Shown: positions 35,741-44,267 of the stretch, piece after piece
How the letters are laid out: each line of letters opens with the position of its first letter
How positions within the stretch are numbered: the first letter of the stretch is position 1
Source of the DNA: Sphingomonas sp. LY29
Lineage (GTDB): Bacteria > Pseudomonadota > Alphaproteobacteria > Sphingomonadales > Sphingomonadaceae
Direction: 5' to 3'
Length of the DNA: 64,000 nucleotides
Assembly (NCBI RefSeq): GCF_035593985.1
Contig: NZ_CP141587.1
Coordinates: forward strand, 2,354,001-2,418,000
Notes under the pieces: model-generated
What the model saw: only the letters and a program-made list of their open reading frames with translations
What the model was told of the DNA's origin: nothing
The model's database searches: none
Position numbers and translations under genes: made by a program

Positions 35741-36325
35741 ATGACGGGCGAGCAACCATTCGTCGATTATTACGACGTGCTGCAGGTCGATCCGGGCTGC
35801 GATGATAAGGCGCTGGAAGCGGCGTATCATGACTTGGCCAAGCTGCATCACCCCGATCATTCAGGGGCCGAGGACACGACCAGGTTCAACGAGGTGACGC
35901 AGGCCTATCGAGCGCTGCGGTCGCCTGAAAAGCGCGCCGAGTACGACCGGCTTCATGTGAAGTTCGGGCGCCGAAGCAATTATCGGCACACGTCGAACGA
36001 CGATCTGAATATCGAGGAGAAGGGCGCGCTGAACGATGCGGACGATCATAGCCGCATCCTTGTCTATCTCTATCGCAAGCGCCGCGCGGATCCGAACAAT
36101 GCCGGCGTGGTGCCCTTCTACATTCAACAGATCCTTCAATGCTCGGACGAGCATTTCGAATTTCACAAATGGTATCTGAAGGAAAAGGGCTTCATCGTCA
36201 CCACCGAGCAGGGGACGATCGCCATCACGATCCAGGGTGTCGACCACGTCATTTCGATGTCTCGCACTGCGGAAGAGCAGCGGCTGCTGACCGCAAGAAC
36301 GGCAGATACAGGCGAGGGGCCATAA
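35741..36325 (+). CDS. J-domain protein with C-terminal winged-helix-like region
   Basis: A 194-residue protein. Residues about 8-75 form a J domain with the essential HPD (KLHHPDHSG) that stimulates DnaK ATPase. From about residue 90 (IEEKGALNDADDHSRILVYLY) to 185 the pattern of helices followed by KEKGFIVTTEQGTIAITIQG looks like a winged helix. No Gly/Phe or zinc-finger region is present, so it is not DnaJ itself. ATG at 35741 fits the J-domain start; the longer frame from 35660 has no homology. It ends at a bidirectional terminator. Confidence 0.8.
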   Translation: MTGEQPFVDYYDVLQVDPGCDDKALEAAYHDLAKLHHPDHSGAEDTTRFNEVTQAYRALRSPEKRAEYDRLHVKFGRRSNYRHTSNDDLNIEEKGALNDADDHSRILVYLYRKRRADPNNAGVVPFYIQQILQCSDEHFEFHKWYLKEKGFIVTTEQGTIAITIQGVDHVISMSRTAEEQRLLTARTADTGEGP

Positions 36326-36352
36326 AAAAGCCCGGCGCTTGGCCGGGCTTTT
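36326..36352. terminator. bidirectional terminator between J-domain gene and gcrA
   Basis: AAAAGCCCGGC (36326-36336) pairs with GCCGGGCTTTT (36342-36352) around a 5-base loop. A-tract and T-tract on both sides make it work on either strand; it serves the J-domain gene and the converging gcrA. Confidence 0.85.
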
Positions 36353-36353
36353 G

Positions 36354-37070
36354 TTATCGGACGCGCGGGCCGCCGAACGGTAGCGGCGGGGGCGGGCGGC
36401 GGTCGCGGCGGGGCAACTGCGCCTGATAGGCGACCCCGCAGTGATCGACGCAATAAGGGTAACCCGGATTGGCGTCGTTGCCGCAGAAGTGGAAGTCCGG
36501 TTCGCCCGGATGGCCCATCGGCCAACGGCAGACACGATCATTGAGATCGAGCAGCGAGGTCTTGTCCGACACCTCCGACGACGGCTTGGCGGGGACGAGC
36601 CGGCGAGGCGGGGCCGGCGGGATCGGCATCTGCGTGTCGCCGGGACCCTGGCGGATGAAGCCGCCCGGGCCGACCGACCGATACTGGATCGACGCAGGAT
36701 CCGCATTCTTGGACGCAGGCGTCAGGACGGCCTGCGACGTGCCGGCAACCAACTGAGGGCTCGACCGCTCGGGCTTCGGCGCCGGTGCAGGAGCGACCGT
36801 CTCGGCGGCGACGGGCGCTGCCTTGGGCGCGGGGGCTGGCTTCGGCGAAGCGGGCTTCGGCGCTGCCGGAGCAGCCTTGGCGGCGGCCTTCTTTTCTTTC
36901 TCCTCACCCGCTTTCACCGGCGACGGGCGCGACTCAAGGCCAAGGCGATGCGCCTTGCCGATGACCGCGTTACGGCTGACGCCGCCTAGGTCGTCGGCGA
37001 TCTGGCTGGCGGTGGAGCCTTCGGTCCACATCTTCTTGAGGCGCTCGATGCGCTCGTCGGTCCAGCTCAT
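36354..37070 (-). CDS. gcrA: GcrA cell cycle regulator
   Basis: A 238-residue protein. The N-terminal 45 residues (MSWTDERIERLKKMWTEG, then SASQIADDLGGVSRNAVIGKAHRLGL-like sequence) are the GcrA DNA-binding domain. A long Ala/Pro/Lys linker follows (about 50-120). The C-terminus has VCRWPMGHPGEPDFHFCG and PYCVDHCGVAYQ, the sigma70-binding part with conserved cysteines. GcrA recruits RNA polymerase to methylated GANTC promoters in alphaproteobacteria. It diverges from the ABC permease gene across 61 bases. Confidence 0.93.
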   Translation of the reverse strand: MSWTDERIERLKKMWTEGSTASQIADDLGGVSRNAVIGKAHRLGLESRPSPVKAGEEKEKKAAAKAAPAAPKPASPKPAPAPKAAPVAAETVAPAPAPKPERSSPQLVAGTSQAVLTPASKNADPASIQYRSVGPGGFIRQGPGDTQMPIPPAPPRRLVPAKPSSEVSDKTSLLDLNDRVCRWPMGHPGEPDFHFCGNDANPGYPYCVDHCGVAYQAQLPRRDRRPPPPLPFGGPRVR

Positions 37071-37131
37071 AATCTTGTCGATGCTCCATTCGTGTTGCGC
37101 GCAGGCTCACCTGCCGATAGGCGACTATCCG

Positions 37132-37959
37132 GTGACAAACCAGACTCCTCCTTGGGCCAATAGCGAACCGGGCAAGCCGACCCTTCAAGGCGTCAATTGG
37201 GGTGGCCTTTCGACCCTCTATATCAAGGAGGTGCGGCGGTTCTTCAAGGTCCAGATGCAAACCGTCTGGGCGCCGGCGATCACCACGCTGCTGTATCTCG
37301 TCATCTTCACGGTCGCACTGGGCCGCGAGGGGAAGACTGTACTCGGCGTTCCCTTCGCCGATTTCATCGCGCCGGGCCTCATCATGATGGCGATGCTCCA
37401 GAACAGCTTCGCCAACGCCAGCTTCAGCCTGATGGTCGGCAAGATGCAGGGGACGATCGTCGATTATCTGATGCCGCCGCTGTCGGTGGGCGAATTGATC
37501 GCGGCATTGGTCGGCGCGGCGGTGACCCGCGCCCTGCTGGTCGGCGGGGCGGTCTGGTTGATCATGGCGCTATGGCCGGGCGTGCACGTGACGCCGATCC
37601 ACCCTCTGTCGATCATCTGGTTCGGCCTGATGGGCGCGCTGCTGCTCGCCTTCCTCGGCCTGCTGACGTCGGTGTGGGCCGACAAGTTCGACCATGCCGC
37701 GGTCGTCACCAACTTCGTCGTAACCCCTCTGTCGCTGCTGTCGGGCACCTTCTACTCGGTCGAGCAATTGTCGCCAACCTTCCGTGCGGTGAGTCACCTC
37801 AATCCGTTCTTTTATGTCATCTCCGGCTTCCGTCACGGCTTCCTGAGCGAGGCCGACTCGCCGATTTGGATCGGTGCGGTGGGCCTGCTGGTGCTGAACG
37901 CGCTGCTGTTCGTCGCCTGCTATCTGGTCCTTCGCAGCGGCTGGAAAATCAAGAACTGA
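37132..37959 (+). CDS. ABC-2 type transporter permease
   Basis: A 275-residue integral membrane protein with six hydrophobic segments and ABC-2 features: the N-terminal amphipathic YIKEVRRFFKVQMQTVWAP, a middle GALLLAFLGLLTSVWADKFDHAA and the signature PLSLLSGTFYSVEQLSP then LNPFFYVISGFRHGF. This resembles permeases for polysaccharide or drug export (NodJ/YadH type). GTG at 37132 is chosen; the open frame further upstream overlaps gcrA on the other strand. No ATPase gene adjoins it, which is unusual for this class. Confidence 0.85.
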   Translation: MTNQTPPWANSEPGKPTLQGVNWGGLSTLYIKEVRRFFKVQMQTVWAPAITTLLYLVIFTVALGREGKTVLGVPFADFIAPGLIMMAMLQNSFANASFSLMVGKMQGTIVDYLMPPLSVGELIAALVGAAVTRALLVGGAVWLIMALWPGVHVTPIHPLSIIWFGLMGALLLAFLGLLTSVWADKFDHAAVVTNFVVTPLSLLSGTFYSVEQLSPTFRAVSHLNPFFYVISGFRHGFLSEADSPIWIGAVGLLVLNALLFVACYLVLRSGWKIKN

Positions 37960-38079
37960 GCCTGGGCAACGGATTAAACGGTTAAGGTCGGTGAACGGCG
38001 GATAACGGCCGCGTTCAGCCTGCCCTCAACCCGACTCGGCGATAAGAGCGCATCACCGCTTCTCAAAGGAGAGAGCAAC

Positions 38080-38580
38080 ATGCGTAAGTTTTTCATTTCC
38101 GCCGTGCTTGCGGCTTCGACCGTCGCCATTGCCGCCCCGGCGGCCGCGCAGTGGGCTCCCCCCGCGCCGCAGGGCTATGCCTATGGCTATAACAACCAGG
38201 GCCAGGTTCGCCGCCTTGAGGTTCGTCTGCAGCGCATTATCCAGCAGATCCGCCAGCTCGATCGCCGCAATGTGCTGAGCAATCGCGAAGCCCGTCGCCT
38301 CGATGCGGAAGCTCGGAATTTGCAGATCCGCGTCCGCCAGCAGGGTTACAACGGTCTCAGCCAGCGTGAACGTTACGACATTGAAATGCGGATCAACCGC
38401 CTCGAGCAGCGCATCTTCCGCGATGCCCGTGACGGCAATCGCTACCCTGGCAACGGCTATAACGATGGCCGCGACCGCGATCGGGATGGCGTGAACGACC
38501 GCTACGATCGCCGCATTGACCGCGATCGCGACGGACGTGACGACCGCTACGAAGACGATCGCGGCCGTTACCCCGGCTAA
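38080..38580 (+). CDS. exported Asp/Arg-repeat protein (calcium-binding-like)
   Basis: A 166-residue secreted protein: signal peptide cut after AAPAAAQ, an Arg/Gln-rich helical middle (residues about 40-125), and a tail of DxDxDG-type repeats (RDRDRDGVNDRYD, IDRDRDGRDDRYEDD), which resemble thrombospondin type 3 or EF-hand calcium loops. AAAGGAGAG precedes ATG. A strong terminator follows. The function is unknown; a similar tail ends the partial gene at 63820-64000. A TGAACG/CGTTCA inverted repeat lies upstream at 37992-38017. Confidence 0.75.
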   Translation: MRKFFISAVLAASTVAIAAPAAAQWAPPAPQGYAYGYNNQGQVRRLEVRLQRIIQQIRQLDRRNVLSNREARRLDAEARNLQIRVRQQGYNGLSQRERYDIEMRINRLEQRIFRDARDGNRYPGNGYNDGRDRDRDGVNDRYDRRIDRDRDGRDDRYEDDRGRYPG

Positions 38581-38616
38581 CCGATCCGAGCCCTCGGGCT
38601 CCTGTACCGCGTAATG

Positions 38617-38648
38617 AAGGGGCGGCCTGGCAACGGGTCGCCCCTTTT
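38617..38648 (+). terminator. intrinsic terminator
   Basis: AAGGGGCG (38617-38624) pairs with CGCCCCTT (38639-38646) around a GC-rich loop, followed by TTTTC. It ends the exported Asp/Arg-repeat gene. Confidence 0.75.
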
Positions 38649-38663
38649 CGTTGCCCAGTGTGT

Positions 38664-38693
38664 TTGACCTCCCTTCGCACGCGGCGGTATAGG
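38664..38693 (+). promoter_or_regulatory. putative sigma70 promoter of argD-argF
   Basis: TTGACC (38664-38669) and TATAGG (38688-38693) with an 18-base spacer, 60 bases before the argD ATG and after the preceding terminator. Confidence 0.5.
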
Positions 38694-38752
38694 CGGCGGC
38701 GGGCGGTCCAGCAGGGTCGCCCTTTGCCGTTCCAGCACTAGAAGGACCCACC

Positions 38753-39940
38753 ATGGCCATCACGCCCCTCATGCCCGTTTATCCGCGCTCCGAAGTGCGG
38801 CCGGTGCGAGGGGAAGGAGCCTATCTGTATGGCGAGGGCGGCGAGAAGTATCTCGATTTTGCCAGCGGCATCGCGGTCAATCTGCTCGGTCACGGCCACC
38901 CGCATCTGACCAAGGCGATCCAGGAGCAGGCCGCGACGCTGATTCACGTGTCGAACCTGTATGGCAGCCCGCAGGGTGAAAAGTTTGCGCAGCGGCTGGT
39001 CGACCTGACCTTCGCCGATACGGTGTTCTTTACAAATTCGGGCGCCGAAGCGGTCGAGTGCGCGATCAAGACCGCGCGCCGCTACCACCACGTCGCGGGC
39101 AATCCGCACAAGCATGACCTGATCACGTTTTCGAATGCTTTCCACGGGCGGACAATGGCGACGATCAGTGCGACCGATCAGGAAAAGCTGCGCGACGGCT
39201 TTGCGCCGCTTCTGCCCGGCTTCAAGGTCGTCGAGTTCGACAATCTGGAGGCCGCATTGGCCGCGATCGACGACAACACCGCCGGTTTCTTGCTCGAGCC
39301 GGTGCAGGGCGAAGGCGGCATCCGTCCCGCTTCGCAGGAATTCATGACCGGCCTTCGCAAGGTCTGCGACGAGCGCGATCTGATGCTGGTGCTCGACGAG
39401 GTCCAGTGCGGTGTGGCTCGTACCGGAGCACTCTACGCCCACGAGCATTACGGCGTCACGCCCGACATCCTCGCCTCTGCGAAGGGTATCGGCGGCGGTT
39501 TCCCGATGGGAGCGTGCCTCGCCACCGAGCGCGCGGCGGCGGGCATGGTGATCGGCACGCACGGATCGACCTATGGCGGCAATCCGTTCGCGATGGCGGC
39601 GGGGCAGGCGGTATTTGACGTCGTCGCGAACGATGAGTTCCTGGCGCAGGTCCGCGCGACCGGCGAGCGCCTTCGCGCCGCGCTGGAGCAGATGATCCCC
39701 AACCATGACGGCATCTTCGACAGCGTACGCGGACTTGGCCTGATGCTGGGTATCAAGATGAAAACCGACAGTCGCGCCTTTGTCGGCTACCTCCGCACGC
39801 GCGGAATCCTAACCGTCGCGGCCGGCGACAACGTCGTTCGTGTTCTTCCGCCGCTCAACATCGAAGAAGCGCATATCGCCGAATTCGTCGAAGGCCTTTC
39901 GGCCGCGGCGAACGATTATGTCGTGCCCGAGGCGGCATGA
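38753..39940 (+). CDS. argD: acetylornithine aminotransferase
   Basis: A 395-residue class III PLP aminotransferase. It has [51 protein letters not shown], and the PLP lysine in [12 protein letters not shown]. It converts N-acetylglutamate semialdehyde to N-acetylornithine in arginine synthesis and may also act in lysine synthesis as DapC. The stop overlaps the argF start by 4 bases; argD-argF-hslO is a common alphaproteobacterial order. Confidence 0.93.
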   Translation: MAITPLMPVYPRSEVRPVRGEGAYLYGEGGEKYLDFASGIAVNLLGHGHPHLTKAIQEQAATLIHVSNLYGSPQGEKFAQRLVDLTFADTVFFTNSGAEAVECAIKTARRYHHVAGNPHKHDLITFSNAFHGRTMATISATDQEKLRDGFAPLLPGFKVVEFDNLEAALAAIDDNTAGFLLEPVQGEGGIRPASQEFMTGLRKVCDERDLMLVLDEVQCGVARTGALYAHEHYGVTPDILASAKGIGGGFPMGACLATERAAAGMVIGTHGSTYGGNPFAMAAGQAVFDVVANDEFLAQVRATGERLRAALEQMIPNHDGIFDSVRGLGLMLGIKMKTDSRAFVGYLRTRGILTVAAGDNVVRVLPPLNIEEAHIAEFVEGLSAAANDYVVPEAA

Positions 39941-40857
39941 CGACGCGGCGCTTCCTCAACCTTGCCGATGCGGGAAGCGAAGGCATCGCGGCGATCCTGG
40001 CCGACGCTGCCGCGCGAAAGTCGGCGAGGAATGGCTGGCCGAAGGGGCGGATCGATCAGGACCGCCCGCTCGACGGCGCCGTGCTGGCGATGATCTTCGA
40101 AAAGAATTCGACCCGCACCCGCGCCAGCTTCGACCTGGCGATCCGGCAACTCGGTGGCTCGTCGCTGATTCTCGACAGCGGATCGTCGCAGCTGGGACGC
40201 GGTGAGACGATCGCCGACACCGCACGCGTCCTGTCGCGCTACGCCGACGCGATCATGATCCGCACCGATCATCATCACAAGGGCGAAGAGCTTGCCGACT
40301 TCGCCGACGTGCCGGTCATCAACGGTCTGACCGACTTGTCGCATCCGTGCCAGTTGCTCGCCGACATGCAGACGGTAATCGAGCGGCAGGGGCCGCTGGT
40401 TGGGACGCAGTGGGCTTGGCTCGGTGACGGCAACAACGTCTGCAATTCGCTAATCGAGGCGGCCGGGCTGACGGGCTTCGACCTCACGGTTGCATGCCCG
40501 ATCGGCTACGAGCCCGACGCGACCTTCGTCGAGGCAGCCGGGTCGCGTGTTCGAGTGACCAGTGATCCCGACGACGCGGTTGCTGGCGCGACGGTCGTTA
40601 TTACCGACACCTGGACGTCGATGGGACAGGATGGCGAAGAAGAGCGCCAAGAGTCGTTGGCGCCGTTCCAGGTCGACGAGGCGCGAATGGCGGCGGCGGC
40701 TCCCGGCGCAACATTCTTGCATTGCCTTCCTGCGCATCGCGGCGAGGAAGTGACTGACGCGGTGCTTGATGGTCCGGCATCGGCGGCGTGGGATGCGGCG
40801 GAAAATCGACTGCACGCCCAAAAGTCGCTGCTGCTGTGGGCGATGGGCAAGCTTTAG
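39937..40857 (+). CDS. argF: ornithine carbamoyltransferase
   Basis: A 306-residue enzyme that makes citrulline from ornithine and carbamoyl phosphate. Key motifs: STRTRASFD (carbamoyl-phosphate loop), [11 protein letters not shown] (HPCQ), and [13 protein letters not shown] (HCLP with the active-site Cys). The length matches the anabolic enzyme. ATGA coupling with argD. Confidence 0.95.
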   Translation: MTTRRFLNLADAGSEGIAAILADAAARKSARNGWPKGRIDQDRPLDGAVLAMIFEKNSTRTRASFDLAIRQLGGSSLILDSGSSQLGRGETIADTARVLSRYADAIMIRTDHHHKGEELADFADVPVINGLTDLSHPCQLLADMQTVIERQGPLVGTQWAWLGDGNNVCNSLIEAAGLTGFDLTVACPIGYEPDATFVEAAGSRVRVTSDPDDAVAGATVVITDTWTSMGQDGEEERQESLAPFQVDEARMAAAAPGATFLHCLPAHRGEEVTDAVLDGPASAAWDAAENRLHAQKSLLLWAMGKL

Positions 40858-40902
40858 GGCCGTCGGGTTGCCGCGCCTGCGGATGACTGTCAGGCTCGGC
40901 CC

Positions 40903-41700
40903 ATGAACCGTCTCAAAGACAAAGTTGCTCTCGTGACCGGCGCCGCTCGCGGAATCGGCGCCGGGATTGCGCGCGCCTTTGCTGCCGAGGGGGCGAAGGT
41001 GTGGGTGACCGACATTGACGAGGCAGGGGCGCATGACGTCGCGGCTGAACTCGGCGATCGGCACCGGGCCGGGTTGCTCGACGTTGGTGACGAAGCGCAG
41101 TGGATTGCGGTCATCGACGAGGTCGTCGCGGCGGAAGGACGGCTCGACATCCTGGTCAACAATGCCGGGATCACGGGGTTTGAGGAGGGCACGGGTCCGC
41201 ACGATCCTGAGCATGCAAGCCTCGACGAATGGCACCGCGTCCACCGCGTCAATCTCGATGGCACCTTTCTTGGCTGTAAGCACGGCATCCGGGCGATGCG
41301 ACCGGCGAAGCGCGGCGCGATCATCAACATGTCGTCGCGATCGGGGCTGGTCGGGATTCCCGGTGCCGCGGCCTACGCCTCTTCCAAGGCAGCGATCCGC
41401 AATCACAGCAAGTCGGTCGCGCTATGGTGCGCGCAGCAGGGGCTCAACATTCGCTGCAATTCGGTCCACCCGGCCGCGATCATGACCCCGATCTGGGAAG
41501 CGATGGTCGGTGACGGGCCCGATCGCGAGGAAAAGATGGCCAAGCTGGTCAAGGATACGCCGTTGCGCCGCTTCGGCACGGTCGAGGAAGTTGCAGCGCT
41601 GTGCGTGTTCCTCGCCTCGGATGAAGCGCCCTACATCACCGGGTCGGAACTCGACATCGACGGCGGCCTTCTTGCCGGTTCGGCGGCCTCACCCGGCTGA
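40903..41700 (+). CDS. SDR family oxidoreductase
   Basis: A 265-residue short-chain dehydrogenase: [16 protein letters not shown] (TGxxxGxG), LVNNAGITG, catalytic Ser in [10 protein letters not shown] and YASSK, with C-terminal [16 protein letters not shown]. An acidic residue after the second strand (VTDIDEAG) suggests NAD(H). The substrate is unknown. It lies between argF and hslO. Confidence 0.9.
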   Translation: MNRLKDKVALVTGAARGIGAGIARAFAAEGAKVWVTDIDEAGAHDVAAELGDRHRAGLLDVGDEAQWIAVIDEVVAAEGRLDILVNNAGITGFEEGTGPHDPEHASLDEWHRVHRVNLDGTFLGCKHGIRAMRPAKRGAIINMSSRSGLVGIPGAAAYASSKAAIRNHSKSVALWCAQQGLNIRCNSVHPAAIMTPIWEAMVGDGPDREEKMAKLVKDTPLRRFGTVEEVAALCVFLASDEAPYITGSELDIDGGLLAGSAASPG

Positions 41701-41745
41701 GGCGATAGTTGCGCTTTTGGGTCGCCGCACCCATCTGGCCCGCTC

Positions 41746-42645
41746 ATGACCGACAAATCCCTACTCGAAGACGTCGCCTTGGGCGTCACCGTGCCTTCGC
41801 GCCATGCACGCGGACGCGCCGCCCGACTTGGCCCCGTGCTTGATTCCATCCTGGCCAACCATGCCTATCCTCCGGTGCTGGAAACGCTGCTGGCCGAAGC
41901 GCTTGTTCTGACCGCGCTCCTCGGCGCGCTGCTCAAGGATCCGGGCGGGCAGCTTACGATCCAGGCGCAGACCGAGAACGGCATCGTCGACTTGCTGGTG
42001 TGCGACTATAAGGGCGGGGAACTACGCGGATACGTGCGCCATGATCCCGATCGGCTGGCGGAAGCAGGGCCGAGCCCGTCGCTGTTCGCCCTGTTCGGCA
42101 AAGCCTATCTCGCGATTACCTTCGATCAGCCCGCCACCGATGAGCGGTACCAAGGCATCGTCCCGTTGGAAGGCGAGGGGCTCGCGCAGGCGGCGCAAAG
42201 CTATTTCGCGCAGTCGGAACAGATTCCGTCGATCGTCCGGCTTGAGGCTAAGCGTGATGAGAAGGGATGGGTCGCCGGCGGCCTGATGTTCCAGCATTTG
42301 CCCGAGGGCGAAGAGGGCCGCGAGCGGCTGCACACGCGGCTCGATCATCCAGAATGGCCGCATGTTGCGACGCTGGTCGGATCTGCCAAGCCCGAAGAAC
42401 TGACCGACCGGACCCTACCGCTCGACGACCTGATCTGGCGCTTGCTCCACGAGGAATCTGAAGTGCGGACGCTCGATCCGGTGTCCTTGTCGAAGGGATG
42501 CCGCTGCAGTCCGGACTATATCGCGTCGGTCATTTCCCGCTTCCCGGCGGAAGAACGCGCGGAGATGGCGGGGGAGGACGGTCTGATCCGAGTCGATTGC
42601 GCTTTTTGCGCGACGAGTTTTCCGATCTCGGTCGATGCGGCGTGA
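41746..42645 (+). CDS. hslO: Hsp33 redox-regulated chaperone
   Basis: A 299-residue holdase activated by oxidative unfolding. The N-terminal domain includes LLGALLKDPGGQLTIQAQT and the C-terminal zinc site has CRC (KGCRCSPDY) and CAFC (VDCAFCATSF), the four redox cysteines. Alphaproteobacterial argF-hslO neighbourhood fits. It joins GshB and Gor as thiol-redox functions in the window. Confidence 0.93.
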   Translation: MTDKSLLEDVALGVTVPSRHARGRAARLGPVLDSILANHAYPPVLETLLAEALVLTALLGALLKDPGGQLTIQAQTENGIVDLLVCDYKGGELRGYVRHDPDRLAEAGPSPSLFALFGKAYLAITFDQPATDERYQGIVPLEGEGLAQAAQSYFAQSEQIPSIVRLEAKRDEKGWVAGGLMFQHLPEGEEGRERLHTRLDHPEWPHVATLVGSAKPEELTDRTLPLDDLIWRLLHEESEVRTLDPVSLSKGCRCSPDYIASVISRFPAEERAEMAGEDGLIRVDCAFCATSFPISVDAA

Positions 42646-42697
42646 AGCTGGTCGAATAATTGCGGCGACGGTTCGATGTGGCTGCTAAGGTGACGAC

Positions 42698-43099
42698 GTG
42701 AGGAATTGGTCCAGAATAGCCGGTGTATTTGGCATTGCCGCGGCAAGTCTGGGAACGAGCGCCGCGTCTCCACCGCAGCCGCTTTCGCTGGCGCCCGGCG
42801 GTCTGTGGGAAGTGAGCCGGGACGCGACCGGACACGATTCGCGGCGGATCTGCCTGCGCGACTCGGGCACCCTCGCAATGTGGGAGCATCGCGGCAATCG
42901 GTGCGTGCGGACGACAATCACCACCGAAGGTGGGCGTGCCCTTATCGGTTATCGCTGCGTCAATGGGGATTTCGGCCAAAGTCGCATCACGCTCATCACG
43001 CCGCGGACCCTCCGAATCGAGACGCAGGGGATCTCGGGAGGCTTGCCGTACCATTATCCGCTGCACGCTCGCCGATTGGGAAATTGTCGGCCCCGTTAA
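42698..43099 (+). CDS. small exported protein (DUF3617-like)
   Basis: A 133-residue protein with a signal peptide (RIAGVFGIAAASLGTSAA) and a small domain containing PGGLWEVSRDATG, RRICLRDS, and the end IETQGISGGLPYHYPLHARR with four cysteines probably paired in the periplasm. The layout matches DUF3617-type proteins common in sphingomonads. The start is GTG at 42698 with AAGG upstream. The function is unknown. It precedes the DUF3147-queC-queE leader. Confidence 0.65.
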   Translation: MRNWSRIAGVFGIAAASLGTSAASPPQPLSLAPGGLWEVSRDATGHDSRRICLRDSGTLAMWEHRGNRCVRTTITTEGGRALIGYRCVNGDFGQSRITLITPRTLRIETQGISGGLPYHYPLHARRLGNCRPR

Positions 43100-43242
43100 G
43101 GCTGCTTTAACCATGACCAGCTAAAAGGACGTGGTGCTTTCGACGGCACGCGTTCCTCCCTGTCGGATTTTACGATCCGCACCTAGGCCGCCCGTACCGG
43201 GCGGCCTTTCTTTTTCGCCTTTGTCGCGAGTAAAGGGCGGCC
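43084..43242 (+). promoter_or_regulatory. candidate attenuator leader of DUF3147-queC-queE
   Basis: A possible promoter (TTGTCG at 43084-43089, TTTAAC at 43106-43111, 16-base spacer) precedes a leader with a CGGAT/ATCCG hairpin (43164-43179), competing GGTGC (43133-43137) pairings with GGCAC (145-149) or GCACC (179-183), and an intrinsic terminator ending 26 bases before the DUF3147 ATG. That leaves no room for a separate downstream promoter. The preQ1-I consensus tail was not found. An independent small RNA with a CCTCCC motif (43155-43160) is the alternative. Confidence 0.4.
43185..43216 (+). terminator. intrinsic terminator before DUF3147-queC-queE
   Basis: AGGCCGCCCG (43185-43194) pairs perfectly with CGGGCGGCCT (43198-43207) around a TAC loop, followed by TTCTTTTTC. 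A classic rho-independent structure. Confidence 0.88.
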
Positions 43243-43593
43243 ATGTTCCTGTTCATCATCAAGGCGGTGCTGTCCGGCATCTTGGTCGCTGCCATTTCCA
43301 CGGTCGCACGCCGTTATCCCGGGTGGGGCGGCCTCCTAGCGTCGCTGCCGATGGTGTCGGTGCTGTCGATGCTGTGGCTTTATGGAGAAACCAAGGACAG
43401 CGAGCGGGTCGCCGCTCTATCGATGGGCGCGTTCTGGTTCATCCTTCCTTCGCTGCCGATGTTCATCATCATCCCGCTGATGCTCCGCGCCGGTGTCGGT
43501 TTTACCCTGACGATGCTGGTCGCCGCAGCCATCACGGTCCTGCTCTATGCGAGCTTCGCCTGGATCGCGCCGCGGTTGGGGGTGTCGATATGA
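43243..43593 (+). CDS. DUF3147 family membrane protein
   Basis: A 116-residue inner-membrane protein with four hydrophobic helices (about residues 3-20, 30-48, 60-80, 88-108) and the segment [23 protein letters not shown] typical of DUF3147 (cited in part as [17 protein letters not shown]). Its stop overlaps the queC start (ATGA), so it is translated with the 7-deazaguanine genes. The role is unknown; a transport step for a queuosine precursor is a speculation from context. Confidence 0.8.
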   Translation: MFLFIIKAVLSGILVAAISTVARRYPGWGGLLASLPMVSVLSMLWLYGETKDSERVAALSMGAFWFILPSLPMFIIIPLMLRAGVGFTLTMLVAAAITVLLYASFAWIAPRLGVSI

Positions 43594-44267
43594 GCGGCCG
43601 TCGTGCCGTCGTGCTTTTGTCCGGCGGACTCGATTCGATGGTGTGCGCCGCGCTGGCGCGCGAGCAGGGCTATTCGGTCCTTGCGCTGACGGTCGACTAT
43701 CATCAGCGGCACCGCGTCGAACTCGACGCGGCGACCGCCATCGCGAAAAGGTTGGCCGATCGGCACATCGTCTTGCCCATGGATTTGTCGATGTTCGGCG
43801 GCTCGGCGCTGACCGACGATATCGACGTTCCTAAGGACGGGGTCGGCGATGGCATACCCGTCACCTACGTCCCGGCGCGCAACACCGTATTCCTCAGCCT
43901 TGCGCTTGCTTGGGCCGAGGCAGCGGGCGCGCGCGACCTCTTCGTCGGCGTGAACGCGCTCGACTATTCGGGCTACCCCGACTGCCGGCCGGAATTCATC
44001 GCCGCGTTCGAAGCGCTTGCCAACACCGCGACCAAGGCAGGGGTCGAGGGCAGGGACTTCACCATCCATGCCCCGCTGCAGCACATGACCAAGGCCGACA
44101 TCGCGCGCGAGGCCGACCGTCTGGGGCTGGACGCGGGGATGAGCCACAGCTGCTACGATCCGGCGGCCGACGGAGGCGCTTGCGGCGAGTGCGACGCGTG
44201 CCGCCTGCGTGCCAAGGGCTTCGAGGACGCGGGCCTGCCCGACCCGACCCGCTACGCAAGGCCATGA
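43590..44267 (+). CDS. queC: 7-cyano-7-deazaguanine synthase
   Basis: A 225-residue ATP-dependent enzyme converting 7-carboxy-7-deazaguanine to preQ0 in queuosine synthesis. The PP-loop is [13 protein letters not shown]; the zinc site near the end has the four Cys in [21 protein letters not shown] (spaced Cys-x9-Cys-x2-Cys-x2-Cys). [14 protein letters not shown] is the conserved middle. ATG at 43590; the longer open frame from 43131 is not coding. It overlaps queE by 4 bases. Confidence 0.95.
   Translation: MSGRRAVVLLSGGLDSMVCAALAREQGYSVLALTVDYHQRHRVELDAATAIAKRLADRHIVLPMDLSMFGGSALTDDIDVPKDGVGDGIPVTYVPARNTVFLSLALAWAEAAGARDLFVGVNALDYSGYPDCRPEFIAAFEALANTATKAGVEGRDFTIHAPLQHMTKADIAREADRLGLDAGMSHSCYDPAADGGACGECDACRLRAKGFEDAGLPDPTRYARP

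Noticed and set aside
43100..43184. preQ1 class I riboswitch upstream of queC
   Set aside because: The short stem with the A-rich tail pairing back (AAAAAACUA type) is absent; only CTAAAAGGA is seen. A different leader class stays open.
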